From NCBI GenBank assembly GCA_963575745.1, contig CAUYUJ010017791.1:5001-69000 (forward strand): DNA of 64,000 nt, given 5' to 3'. The stretch comes from Prorocentrum cordatum (Eukaryota > Sar > Dinophyceae > Prorocentrales > Prorocentraceae). Below, piece by piece: positions 55,266-64,000 of the stretch (positions are counted from its first letter, which is position 1; every line of letters begins with the position of its first letter). The notes under the pieces are model-generated. The model worked only from the letters and a program-made list of their open reading frames with translations, was not told the DNA's origin and ran no database searches. The translations under genes were made by a program, and so were the position numbers.

Positions 55266-55489
55266 CCCCCGGGCATCTGGGCCCGGCCACCGAAATCGGC
55301 GGCCCGGTTCACCTAACCATGGGAATCCGCTAGGACCCCAGCGGAGGCAAGCTCTGATTGCGGAATATGTATACACGTATGAACGTAAAAAAGTGTATGT
55401 ATGTATATATGTACACGTAGAGATACAGTGCAAGCCAAGACCGGGACGCTATGCTAGGCCACGACCGGGACAAATTCTGGAAAGATTGA

Positions 55490-56595
55490 GAGGATGTCGT
55501 CTCAGGCGAATGTGGCTGGGCCACCAGGGGGCAGGACATCATCGAGGTCAGAGTTGTGAGGATGTCTCTGGCGAACATGGTTAAACCACCTCAGCTCAGG
55601 GCGTCTTGGAACCCAGAGTTGCGAGGATGTCTCATGAAGGAGTGGCCCGACCACCTGCTGAGGGCTTCTCGGAACCCAGAGTTGCGAGGGTTTCAAGCGA
55701 GAGAGGCCGAACCACCATGGAGCAGGGCATACCTGAGATCAGAGTTGCAAGGATGTCTCAGGCGACAGTGGACGGACCACCTAAACTCAGGGCATCTCGG
55801 AACCGAGACTTGCGAGGATGTCTCAGGCGAAAGTGGCCGGACCTCCATGGGGCAGGACATCATCGAGGTCAGTGTTGTGAGGATGTCTCTGGCGAAAACA
55901 GTTAAACCAGCTCAGCGAAAGGCGTCTCAAAACCCAAAGTTGCGAGGATGTTTCAAGCGAAAGTGGCCAGGCCACCATGGGGCAGGGCGTCTTCAAGGTC
56001 AGAGTTGCAACGATGTCTGAGGCGACAGTGGCCTGACCACCTGCTCAGGGCATCTCGGAATCCAGAGTTGCGAGGATCTCAGGCTAGACAGGCCGAGCCA
56101 CCATGGGGGAGAGCATATCCGAGATCAGAGTTGCGAGAATGTCTCTGGCGACAGTGGCCTGACCACCTGAGCCCAAAGCATATCGGAATCGAGACTTGCG
56201 AGGATGTCTCAGGCGACAGTGGCCGGACCACCATGGGGCAGGAGATCTCTGAGGTCAGAGTTGCGAGGATGTCTCTGGCGGAAATGGTCTGACCACTTCA
56301 GCTCAGGGCGTCTCGGAACCCAGAGTTGCGAGGATGTCTCCGGCGAAAGTGGCCGAAACACCATGGGGCAGGGCATCTCCGAGGTCAGAATTGCGACGAT
56401 GTCTCAGGCGACATTGGCCAGATCACCTCATGTCAAAGCATATCGGACTCCAGAGCGCCGACGATGTCTCACGCGGAGCCAGCCGAAACACTTCGAGACC
56501 CGCATTTGCGAACCCAGAGTGGTGAGGATGTCCAAGGCGAGGGTGCCCAGATCACCTCAAGTCGCGACATCTCTGAACCCAGACTTCCGAGGATG
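55490..56595 (+). repeat. ~64-bp satellite, about 17 units
   Basis: Units with CAGAGTTGCGAGGATGTCTC, AGGCGACAGTGGCCGGACCA and CC(A/T)...GGGCAT. Spacing between GAGGATGTCTC words is about 64 bp (55556, 55620, 55747, 55811). Two unit types alternate, giving a ~128- or ~320-bp higher-order pattern. Confidence 0.9.
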
Positions 56596-56609
56596 TCTCA
56601 CGCGAAACG

Positions 56610-56851
56610 GGCCTCCTCCTCCTCATCCTCCTCCTCCTCCTGCTCCTCGCCCTCGCCTTCTCCCTGGATGCTGTTCGCCGGCATGCAGCCCGAGATGCGG
56701 GTTGCGAACGCCTGCTGCTCCCCGTCCTCCTCCATGTCCTCCTCCCACTCCTCCTTCTCCCCCGCCGCCCTCCCCTTGCGTCAAATTCCACCCCCGGCTC
56801 CTCGCTCTCCTCCTCCTCCTCCTCCTCCTCCTCCTTCTCCTCATCATCATG

Positions 56852-56910
<59 letters not shown>
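56610..56910 (+). repeat. TCC and ATC microsatellites
   Basis: TCC at 56610-56645 and 56808-56838, then pure ATC at about 56845-56910. Confidence 0.95.
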
Positions 56911-56913
<3 letters not shown>

Positions 56914-56964
56914 TCGCAAGCCGAGCCGAGGCGAGCCGAGGCGGCCGGCGGGCCGGCCGAGCGG

Positions 56965-57465
<501 letters not shown>

Positions 57466-57594
57466 GTTGTTTTCGCGGCGGGAGTGCTGCTCCACTGCCC
57501 GGACTACTACGAGTGGTGTTTAAAGTGGTACTACTCGTGCTGATACCATTGCTATACTCAATGACGGGATCGAAACCGACAGTATTTCTCTCGA

Positions 57595-57745
57595 GGAGAG
57601 CGCCCCTAAAGCTCCCAAGAGCGCTCCAAGAGGACCCCAAGAGGCGCCCAAGAAGCCTCCAAGAGGCTCCCAAGACACCTCCAAGAGGCCCCCAAGAGGC
57701 GTCAGGAGGATCCCCGAAGCACCCAAGATGCCCCCCAGACGCTCC
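57595..57745 (-). repeat. CTTGGGGCC satellite, inverted short copy
   Basis: CCAAGAGGCGCCCAAGAAGC and related words, the reverse complement of the array at 43550-45960. Confidence 0.85.
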
Positions 57746-57779
57746 AGACATCCGCGGAGGCTATTATGTCTGTCCGTTT

Positions 57780-58682
57780 TCCTCCTCCTCCTTCTCTTCC
57801 TCCTCCTCCTCCTCCTCCTCCTCCTCCTCCTTCACCCACATCTTCGTCTGGATCTTCCCCGTGCCCGGCCGGGTGCCTGGGTGCCCGGGTGCCAGGGTGT
57901 AGGTCTGGGTGTCGGGGTGTCCGGGTGCCCGGGTGCCCGGACGCCTGGGTGTTGGGGCGTCCGGGTGCCCGGGTGCCCAGGTGCCCGGGTGCCGCCTGGG
58001 TGTCCAGGCGTCCGGGCGTCCGGGTGCCCGGGTGTCCAGGTGCCCGGGTGCCCGGGTGCCCGGGTGCGTGGGTGTCCGGGCGTCCGGGTGTCTGGGCGTC
58101 CGGGCGTCCGCGCGTCCGGGCGTCCGGGTGCCCGGGCGTCTGGGCGTCCGGGCGTCCGGGCGTCTGGGTGCCCCGGTGTCCTGGTGTCCGGGTGTCCGGG
58201 TGTCCAGGTGTCCGGGTGTCCGGGTGTCTGGGTGTCCGGGCGTCCGGGCGTCCGGGCGTCCGGGCGTCCGGTTGCCCGGGTGTCCGTGTGTCCGGGTGTC
58301 CGGGTGTCCGGGCGTCCGGGCGTCCGGATGTCCGGGTGCCCAGGTGTCCGGGTGTCCGGGTGTCCGGGTGCCCGGGTGTCCGGGCGTCCGGGTGCCCGGG
58401 TGCCCGGGTGTCCGGGTGTCCGGGTGTCCGGGTGTCCGGGTGCCCGGGTGTCCGGGTGTCCGGGTGTCCGGGTGTGCGGGTGCCCGGGTGTCCGGGTGTC
58501 TGGGTGTCCGGGTGCCCGGGTGCCCGGGTGTCCGGGCGTCCGGGCGTCCGGGTGCCCGGGTGTCCGGGTGTCCGGCCGGGTGTCCGGGTGTCCGGGTGTC
58601 CGGGTGCCCGGGTGCCCGGGTGTCCGGGTGTCCAGGCCGGCGCCCGGGTGTCCGGGCGCCCGGGCGGACGCCCGGGCGGAGG
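57780..58682 (+). repeat. TCC run then 8-bp GGGTGTCC minisatellite, array 2
   Basis: 57780-57830 TCC; 57865-58682 about 100 units of GGGTGTCC/GGGTGCCC/GGGCGTCC, the same unit as 53025-54270. Both arrays begin with GTGCCCGGGCGCGTGCC-like or GTGCCCGGCCGGGTGCC-like sequence. Confidence 0.95.
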
Positions 58683-58689
58683 AATAGTC

Positions 58690-59580
58690 AGATTGTGCCC
58701 CCCCTTGTCGACAGAGGGCGCCAGTGTGGCCGAATAGGTCAATGTCCGTAGTGAGTGGGAATTACTAAAAGATACATTTTGTCATCCCGTGGCGAAAGCA
58801 AGCGTCCCAGACATGACCGCGTGTGAAAAGATTCAGACAGAGGTTCCTGGCCATTTTCGGCTCCAGGGGCCCTCGCCGGGCCCCGGGACCTTCAAATCAG
58901 GATTTAGGATGACAAGCCTCCTTAGGGGAAAGGGCCGGGTTTTCCGGGGGGTGGGGACGGGGGGCAGTAACGTCACGATTCGCGCCCGCACAGTCTGAGA
59001 ATGTTTCCGAGTGCCTACTTGACTCGTCAAACATGAGTTGACGGTTTCAATTTCAATGCTGGTATGAGGTGGTGCTTGTGTGGTGGGCGCTATTCCGATG
59101 CTGGCATGAGGTATTCGGCCCCAGACACAGGGGTGTCCGAAATCCGGCCGTACCCTCACAGCATTGAAGAACGCGCTTTCTGACAGGTGCCCGAACTATC
59201 GAGCGCTTCGATCTCGAACAACGTTTCAGTTTACTTCTGACGAGGCTGGTGCGAGCGTTTCGTGAGTGCCCAGACGGCGCTGGAACGAATCGTGATGTCA
59301 TCAGGTGGGGGGATGGGGGGGGCGCGGGCAACAGGCACTAATGCGAACAACGATGATGGGTCTGTTTCCCACCACCACCACCACCATAAGTTGGAGGGGG
59401 GAAGGAGGAGGAGGCTGAGGAAGAGGAGGACGAAGAGGAGGAGAAGGAAGGAGGAGGAGGAGGAGGAGGAGGAGAGGAGGACCCCCTCCTCCTCCAACTT
59501 ATGGTGGTGGCGGTGGAAAACAAGCCCATCAAACGAGACCATGAGCTCCAGCGTAGCTCCAGGGGTGGCGCGCGTGTCGA
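58690..59580. other. Non-genic stretch with inverted GAG/hairpin
   Basis: Family C copy in reverse at 58848-58955. At 59368-59515, CACCACCACCATAAGTTGGA and TCCAACTTATGGTGGTGG form perfect ~25-bp arms around a GAG tract. Confidence 0.6.
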
Positions 59581-59755
59581 GAGCTGCCGCCCCGCCCCCC
59601 CCTTTCCCCTCCCCCCCCCCCTCCTCCCTCCCACTTCCCGCCCCTCCCCCCCCCCCCCCCCCCCCCCCTCCTCCCCCCCCCTCCCCTTCCCCCCCTTGCC
59701 CCTCCCCCCCCCCCCCCCCCCCCGTGTTCCCCCCCCCACCCCCTTTCTCTCCCAC
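59581..59755 (+). repeat. C-rich low-complexity tract
   Basis: Long C runs (up to about 20) with single T or TT interruptions; possible assembly-fragile region. Confidence 0.9.
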
Positions 59756-60560
59756 CGCCCCTTCCTCTCGATCGACAGAGCGTCGACTGTCTCTCGAGAC
59801 GTCTTAGGTTGTCTCTTGCGGGCGTATCGGTCCGCACTGGAGGCGGCTTGGGGATGTTTTGGAGGCCAAATTGGGCTGTGTTGCGGTCGTCTCAGGCTGT
59901 CTTGCAAGTATCTTGCATTATCTTGAAAGCGTGGTGTTTTGCACCTGCCCCATACCGCGGTGGATGTCGTTCCAACATGGGTGCTGCATGCAGAGGCCGT
60001 GCATGATTTGTACTCAGCTCTTGTTGTTTTGCCAACCTCGCACTATGCTAGTTCACCCTGCGGTTGCCACGCCCCATCTCCCATCCGCGCTTCGCAAGTC
60101 CACGTAGGCCTGAGTTCCACTTGTGTGAACAGGTGGCGGACAACCCAGGATGTAGGTGGGCAGCGCATCAACAACATGACCTCTAAGACTTCCCCGACTT
60201 GGGCACAGCTTGATGCGCAGGCCCACACCCAGGCCGTCTTGCAGTAACGGATGCACTGGGTCGGCCACAGCAACACATTGCAGGCCACATGGACAGGAAC
60301 AGCCGGTTGCTCCGCAGTGACCCAAGGGGGGCTGCAGTAGCATCCAACCCCTGCTCCTTCACCTTTGGCTCGTCCGAAGCCAGTGAAGCCAGTGAAAGTG
60401 AAGCGAGCCGTCTCTCAGTCTCTGGGTGTGGGTGAAGCCAGTGAGGCCCCCACCACATTCTGGAGGCGGCGCGCATCAGCGTGACTGAGCATTTCGGCGG
60501 CGTGTCTCGAGTCTCATCTTCTTCCGCCCGTTGCTTCCCTCGCCGGGACTCGGCCACCAG
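59756..60560. other. Non-genic stretch
   Basis: GTCTTGCA-type diverged satellite words at 59790-59930, then unique sequence. No gene recognised. Confidence 0.45.
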
Positions 60561-60564
60561 ACTT

Positions 60565-60690
60565 CCCATACCCCCGATGACGTGATTTCTTCACAACGTC
60601 GACCCCCAGAGGTTTCGACCTATTCCCAGGGACCGGTATTTCATCCTGAGTCGTTTTTTGACGGCCCCGAGGCCCAGGAAGGGCTCCTGG
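60565..60690 (+). repeat. Family C dispersed repeat
   Basis: CCCCCGATGACGTGATTTC, ACGTCGACCCCCAGAGGTTT, CGACCTATTCCCAGGGACCG, GTATTTCATCCTGAGTCG, TTTTTTGACGGCCCCGAGGC. Forms an inverted pair with 61083-61205. Confidence 0.9.
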
Positions 60691-60769
60691 AGGCAGAAAA
60701 TAGCGAAGAACCTCCCGTCGTGTTTTTCCACAGCGCCAGGGGGTCCCTGGGTTTTGGACTCAGAGAGGA

Positions 60770-60791
60770 CTCGCAGCCATTTTGGCTCAGG
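60770..60791 (+). other. Relict dinoflagellate spliced-leader sequence
   Basis: CTCGCAGCCATTTTGGCTCAGG matches the 22-nt dinoflagellate spliced leader at 18 of 22 positions, with 15 consecutive identical bases (AGCCATTTTGGCTCA). It lies about 100 bp 5' of the proposed ATG of the Sfi1-like gene, on the same strand. Relict leaders upstream of genes are the known mark of an mRNA that was reverse-transcribed and reinserted. A chance match cannot be excluded. Confidence 0.65.
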
Positions 60792-60893
60792 AGCCAGGCG
60801 CGGGATGCGGCGCACCCGCGCGAGGCGCGGCCATGCGCTGCCGCGGCGCCCCGCCGCTCCTGCCGCCGCGGCCGCCGGCGCGCCGTGCCCCGC

Positions 60894-62634
60894 ATGCTCG
60901 GGCCTCCGAGGCGCTCGCAGCAGGCCCCGGGCGCGGCCCCCGGGGCCCGCGCCTCGCTGGCCAAGGCCTCGGGGCCCGTCGCGGCCCGGTCCTCCGCGCC
61001 GAAGGCCCGGGCGTCCGCCACGTCCCTCTACGGCCGGCGCTCCGAGGTCTTGCTCAGCCCGGGCCCAGACCCCCTGGCGCTGTGACGCCTTCCTGGGCCT
61101 CGGGGCCGTCCAAGAGCGGTTCAAGAGGAAATGCCGGTCCCCGGGGATAGGGAGAAACCTCGGGGGGTCGACGTCATGAACAAAATCATGACGTCGGGGG
61201 TCTGGGAAAGGGGGTCCAGCTGAAAGGGGGTGGTGCAACAAACTTGGTGCAATCGATTGGTGGGGTTGCAGTAGCTTCGGGGCGTGCGGTACACTCAGGT
61301 GCGCAAAGGTATTGCTGAACTTTCGCGCGCAACGCATGAGTCAGATACCAGACGGTGCACCACCTGTCTCCGGCGCAGGGCATGTGCAAGACCATTGCCC
61401 CAAACCTGCTGCACCACCCCCTTTCGGCTGGACCCCCTCCTCTGAGTCGACCCACGAGGTGGCGGCCGCGTCCGTCTACGCCCGGCGCTCGGACGCCGCC
61501 AGGGCCCAGGGAGCAGCGGCCGCGGCCGCCGCGTCGGCCGGCAGGGCGAGGACGCCCGGGCGGGCGGAGGCGCAGGCGGGCCCCGCGGCGGGCTCGCGGC
61601 CGCCGCCCTCCGCGCCGCCGGCGGAGGGGCACGCGCTCGCGCGGGCACTGCCCGCGGAGCGCCTCCAGGCGGATCGCGGGGGCGCCGCGGTGGTGCTGCG
61701 GCAGCAGCAGCGCGGGAGCGGCGAGGCCATCATGGAGAGCATGGCGGCGATGTTCCACCGCAGGGTCTGCCAGCGCCTGCTCCGCCGCTGCCTCGGTGGC
61801 TGGCGCGACTGCGGCGGCGCCGGCGGCACCGACGCGGCGGCGGCAGCCGCAGGCGGCGGGGCGTTCAGGCGGCTGTGCGGTCGCCTGGCGGAGAGGTTGC
61901 ACGTGCAGCGGTGTCTGCTGTGGTCCTTTTCCGACTGGCGCGGCGTCGCCTGCGGCCCTCGGCACGCGGGCGTTGCCTACAGGAGGAGCCCGCGCCGCGG
62001 AGGCCAGCAGGAGCAGGGGCTGGAGAGGGCGTCCAGGAGGACGGCCGAGCAGGCTGCCGAGCAGCTCCGCAGGAAGCGCCAGGCCTTCAACGTGAGGACT
62101 TGCTTGTCTGCGTGGCAGCGAGGGGTGATGTTCGAGGCCATGCTGCGGCAGCAGGAGGAAGCGGCGAGGGAGCACCGTGAGGCCAGCGCGCAGCTGAAGA
62201 AGCAGCGGCTGGAGATTGCGACCAGGACGGCCGAGCAGACTGCCGAGCAGCTCCGGAAGAAGCGGCAGGTCTCCAACGTTAGGATCTGCTGGTGTGCGTG
62301 GCAGCGAGAGGCTATGTTCCTGATCATGCTTCGCCAGCAGAAGGAGGCGGAACGAGAGCACCGAGACCAGAATGCGCAGCTGAAGCAGCATACGCAGGAG
62401 CGCATGCATGCTGCCGGAGAGCTCGCGTCGAGGCGCAGCGAGAGGCTGGTCGTGACGGGGCTGCTGCGTACCTGCCTGGCGAAGTGGCAGCAGTTCGCTA
62501 ACCTCCAGCGCTTCGCGGACGAGGTCAAGGCGAAACGTGCCGAGGCCGAACACATTCGAAAGGCTGACGTCATATTCGCAGATCCATGGGTATTCTTGAG
62601 ACTTAGGTTGACGTCTGTAGGCTTCCATCGATGA
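60894..62634 (+). CDS. Coiled-coil protein with Sfi1-like Leu/Trp repeats
   Basis: Two exons, 60894-61046 and 61447-62634 (intron GTCTTG...CCTCTGAG, phase 0), about 446 residues. Exon 1 is Ala/Pro/Ser-rich and ends SATSLYGRRSE; exon 2 opens STHEVAAASVYARRSDAARA, repeating the SxYxRRS motif. The C-terminal half is helical with five L-x(3-4)-W motifs: LLRRCLGGWRDC, LLWSFSDWRG, VRTCLSAWQRGVMF, VRICWCAWQREAMF, LLRTCLAKWQQFA. Two tandem 62-residue repeats (RTAEQ(A/T)AEQLR(R/K)KRQ...) cover 62037-62408. Such Leu-Trp helical repeats bind centrin in Sfi1; a centrosomal or basal-body role is inference. Strong GC3. A spliced-leader relic lies upstream. Start and 3' end are tentative; TGA at 62632-62634. 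Confidence 0.6.
61083..61205 (-). repeat. Family C dispersed repeat
   Basis: Reverse of 60565-60690 over about 120 bp: GCCTTCCTGGGCCTCGGGGC, CCGGTCCCCGGGGATAGGGA, GAAACCTCGGGGGGTCGACG, TCATGACGTCGGGGG. Confidence 0.9.
61209..61437. mobile_element. Family J inverted-repeat element, 229 bp
   Basis: Left AAGGGGGTCCAGCTGAAAGG, GGGTGGTGCAACAAACTTGG, TGCAAT; right ATTGCCCCAAACCTGCTGCA, CCACCCCCTTTCGGCTGGAC, CCCCT. Arms about 45 bp, roughly 80-85% complementary. Ends 9 bp before the inferred splice acceptor. Non-coding. Confidence 0.8.
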
Positions 62635-62639
62635 ATGGT

Positions 62640-63155
62640 AAAGAGCAGGAGGGCGCGATACAGAACCGCATAGCGAGTGAGAGAGAGAGAGAGAGAGACA
62701 GAGATGGAAAGAGAGAGAGAGAGAGAAAGAGAAACATCAACCGAAACATCCACATACATGTGTACGGATGCGTTTGCATATGTTCATACATGTACAAGTA
62801 CAAATAACTATAGACTTGTTTATATCGCATGCTCACGCGCGAAGCGGCCAGCTAGCTTGGCGCGACCAGCGCGGCCGTGGCGGCGCTGACCGCTGGGCAT
62901 TTCCCAGCGGGCACTTCGGTGCGAGTCGCCGACTTGGGCGGGCGCGGTATCATGGCAACGGCAACGGTAGATGCTAGTAGCGATGCTGGTGGCGATGATG
63001 ACAACGACCACGGCAAGGCCAGTGACGGCGCCGATGCTGATCACGCCGACGACGATAACAGCGTTCCCGCGTTAGTGATGACGGTTTCGGAAGGAGTTCG
63101 ACATGCGCGAGCCGCCGACGCGCGAGAGTAACCCGCATGGTGTTCTTTGGCACGG
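62640..63155. other. Non-genic stretch with GA microsatellite
   Basis: GA repeats at 62678-62735, an A+T-richer segment (62740-62830) with TACATG words, and a short GATGCTGGTGGCGATGATGA tract at 62975-63060. No gene recognised. Confidence 0.55.
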
Positions 63156-63159
63156 ATCG

Positions 63160-63395
63160 TAACCCGTCTTGGGGCGGTCTTGGGGTGTCTTTGGGGCCCT
63201 CTCGGAGTGTCGGAATCTTCAAACGGCGATCACGTAAAACATGCGCATCGATGATGTTTGCTTCTTTGGGTTCTCATGGGGTCCTTCTTGTAGCGCTTTT
63301 GGGGCTTGTTCGGTGCCCCTTGGGCAGTCTAGGGGCCATCCTGGGCGTCTTGGAGCGACCTTGGGCTGTCTTGGAGATCTCTTGGAGGCCTGGGC
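63160..63395 (+). repeat. CTTGGGGCC satellite, short copy
   Basis: GTCTTGGGGCGGTCTTGGGG and GGTGTCTTTGGGGCCCTCTC words, the same type as 43550-45960. Confidence 0.85.
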
Positions 63396-63587
63396 GGGAT
63401 TCCTGTCCTCGGGAGTGGGGGTGGTGCCGTCGCATGTCTGCTGAGCGAAGAGTTGGTGGCCCCTTAGAAGACTACGGAAGTCTGCCAGGCAGCCCTTGGC
63501 ATCCTTCCACGCCTCAACCAGCTGCAGGCACAGTGACGGATGTGGTGCACTCCTTGATGCGGCGACGAGGCTCTGGGCCTCCCAGAT

Positions 63588-63795
63588 GGGGTCCGAGCAG
63601 ATGGGGTCCGAGGATCGCTCCGCATCGCCAATGCATCGCCGATGCGGCTCGATGTGGAGCCCGATTTGCTCCACGTCGACACCGCCGATGCACCGCCGAC
63701 GTCGCCGATGCATCGCCGATGTATCGCCGATGTATCGCCGATGCATCGCCGATGCGGCGCGATCCTCCGACCCCATCTACTCGGACCCCAGCCAA
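63588..63795. mobile_element. Family I inverted-repeat element, copy 2
   Basis: Left TGGGGTCCGAGCAGATGGGG, TCCGAGGATCGC; right GCGATCCTCCGACCCCATCT, ACTCGGACCCCA: 30 of 32 bases complementary. The interior is a CGCCGATGTATCGCCGATGC tandem repeat, tripled relative to 37540-37735. Confidence 0.85.
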
Positions 63796-64000
63796 GAGGA
63801 CCTCAAGAGGCAGCGGTGGGGCGACGACGGCGAGCACATAGCCGCCAGACCGGCAGCCAGGCCCAGACGACGGGCGGCGACGAGGCGGCGACGGCGAGCA
63901 CGGAGCCGCCAGACCGACAGCCAGGCCCAGTTCTCTAGAAGAGACGTAAGAACCCTACGTGCCAACGTTGCTTGGGGAATACGAGACTGAGAAAAAGAGA
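63796..64000. other. Window end, unresolved
   Basis: A direct repeat (GGCGACGACGGCGAGCACAT and GGCGGCGACGGCGAGCACGG, each followed by a AGCCGCCAGACCG-type block, about 63820-63930). No gene recognised. Confidence 0.5.

Larger units (their letters stand above)
61047..61446 (+). other. Intron of the Sfi1-like gene, made of repeats
   Basis: Inferred 400-bp intron consisting almost wholly of a reversed family C repeat (61083-61205) and the family J element (61209-61437). Only about 36 bp at the 5' side and 9 bp at the 3' side are not repeat. Confidence 0.5.

Noticed and set aside
57702-58751. Collagen-like or GCPGVRVS-repeat proteins on both strands
   Set aside because: The same 8-bp minisatellite effect; no start, splice or codon-bias support.
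58848-58870. CCATTTTCGGCTCCAGG as a spliced-leader relic
   Set aside because: Aligned with family C copies it is part of that repeat; an inserted C and several mismatches break the leader match.

Overview
This is eukaryotic nuclear DNA, most likely from a dinoflagellate. Four observations support that: (1) a degenerate copy of the dinoflagellate spliced leader (18 of 22 positions) at 60770-60791, just 5' of a GC3-rich gene; (2) a decayed LINE-type retrotransposon at about 29866-34660 whose endonuclease, linker, reverse transcriptase, post-RT block and CxxC zinc finger resemble dinoflagellate elements; (3) short GC3-rich exons separated by kilobase introns full of microsatellites, with two inferred GC-AG introns; (4) several families of short terminal-inverted-repeat elements sitting in or beside introns. 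Nothing suggests bacterial operons, tRNA, rRNA or CRISPR. Coding sequence is a small percentage of the window.

Layout. 1-5800: an ~85-bp satellite (twice), pentanucleotide and ATC microsatellites, and one possible exon with a membrane segment. 5823-18170: five recognisable exons of a six-hairpin (GH95-like) glycoside hydrolase gene; its introns hold an inverted 11-bp minisatellite (6660-7395), long GAG/ATG runs and mobile elements. 18170-26500: repeats, family A elements and microsatellites. 26587-29115: a FAM227-like (FWWh-region) gene with one intron consisting almost entirely of a family B inverted-repeat element. 29866-34660: LINE relic, interrupted by a family A element with a perfect 8-bp target duplication. 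35780-36120: an unrecognised GC3-rich reading frame. 37000-43500: dense mixture of short inverted-repeat elements and a possible small multi-exon gene (40566-41540). 43550-45960: higher-order satellite. 46300-47880: a 1.5-kb ATG microsatellite. 48200-58690: minisatellites with unit lengths of 8, 12, 64 and 97 bp. 60770-62634: two-exon gene for a coiled-coil protein with Sfi1-like Leu/Trp motifs, preceded by the spliced-leader relic. 62640-64000: repeats.

The most interesting theme is intron creation by small transposons. Family A (about 160 bp, 8-bp target duplications, ends TTAAGTCGGGC / GCCCGACCTAA) carries GT(A)AGT-like donor and CTGYAG-like acceptor sequence inside its terminal repeats. 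Family B forms a complete GT-AG intron in the FAM227-like gene with a 15-bp direct repeat at its borders. Both fit what is known as introner elements, reported in dinoflagellates. All protein-family names were assigned by eye without any database search.
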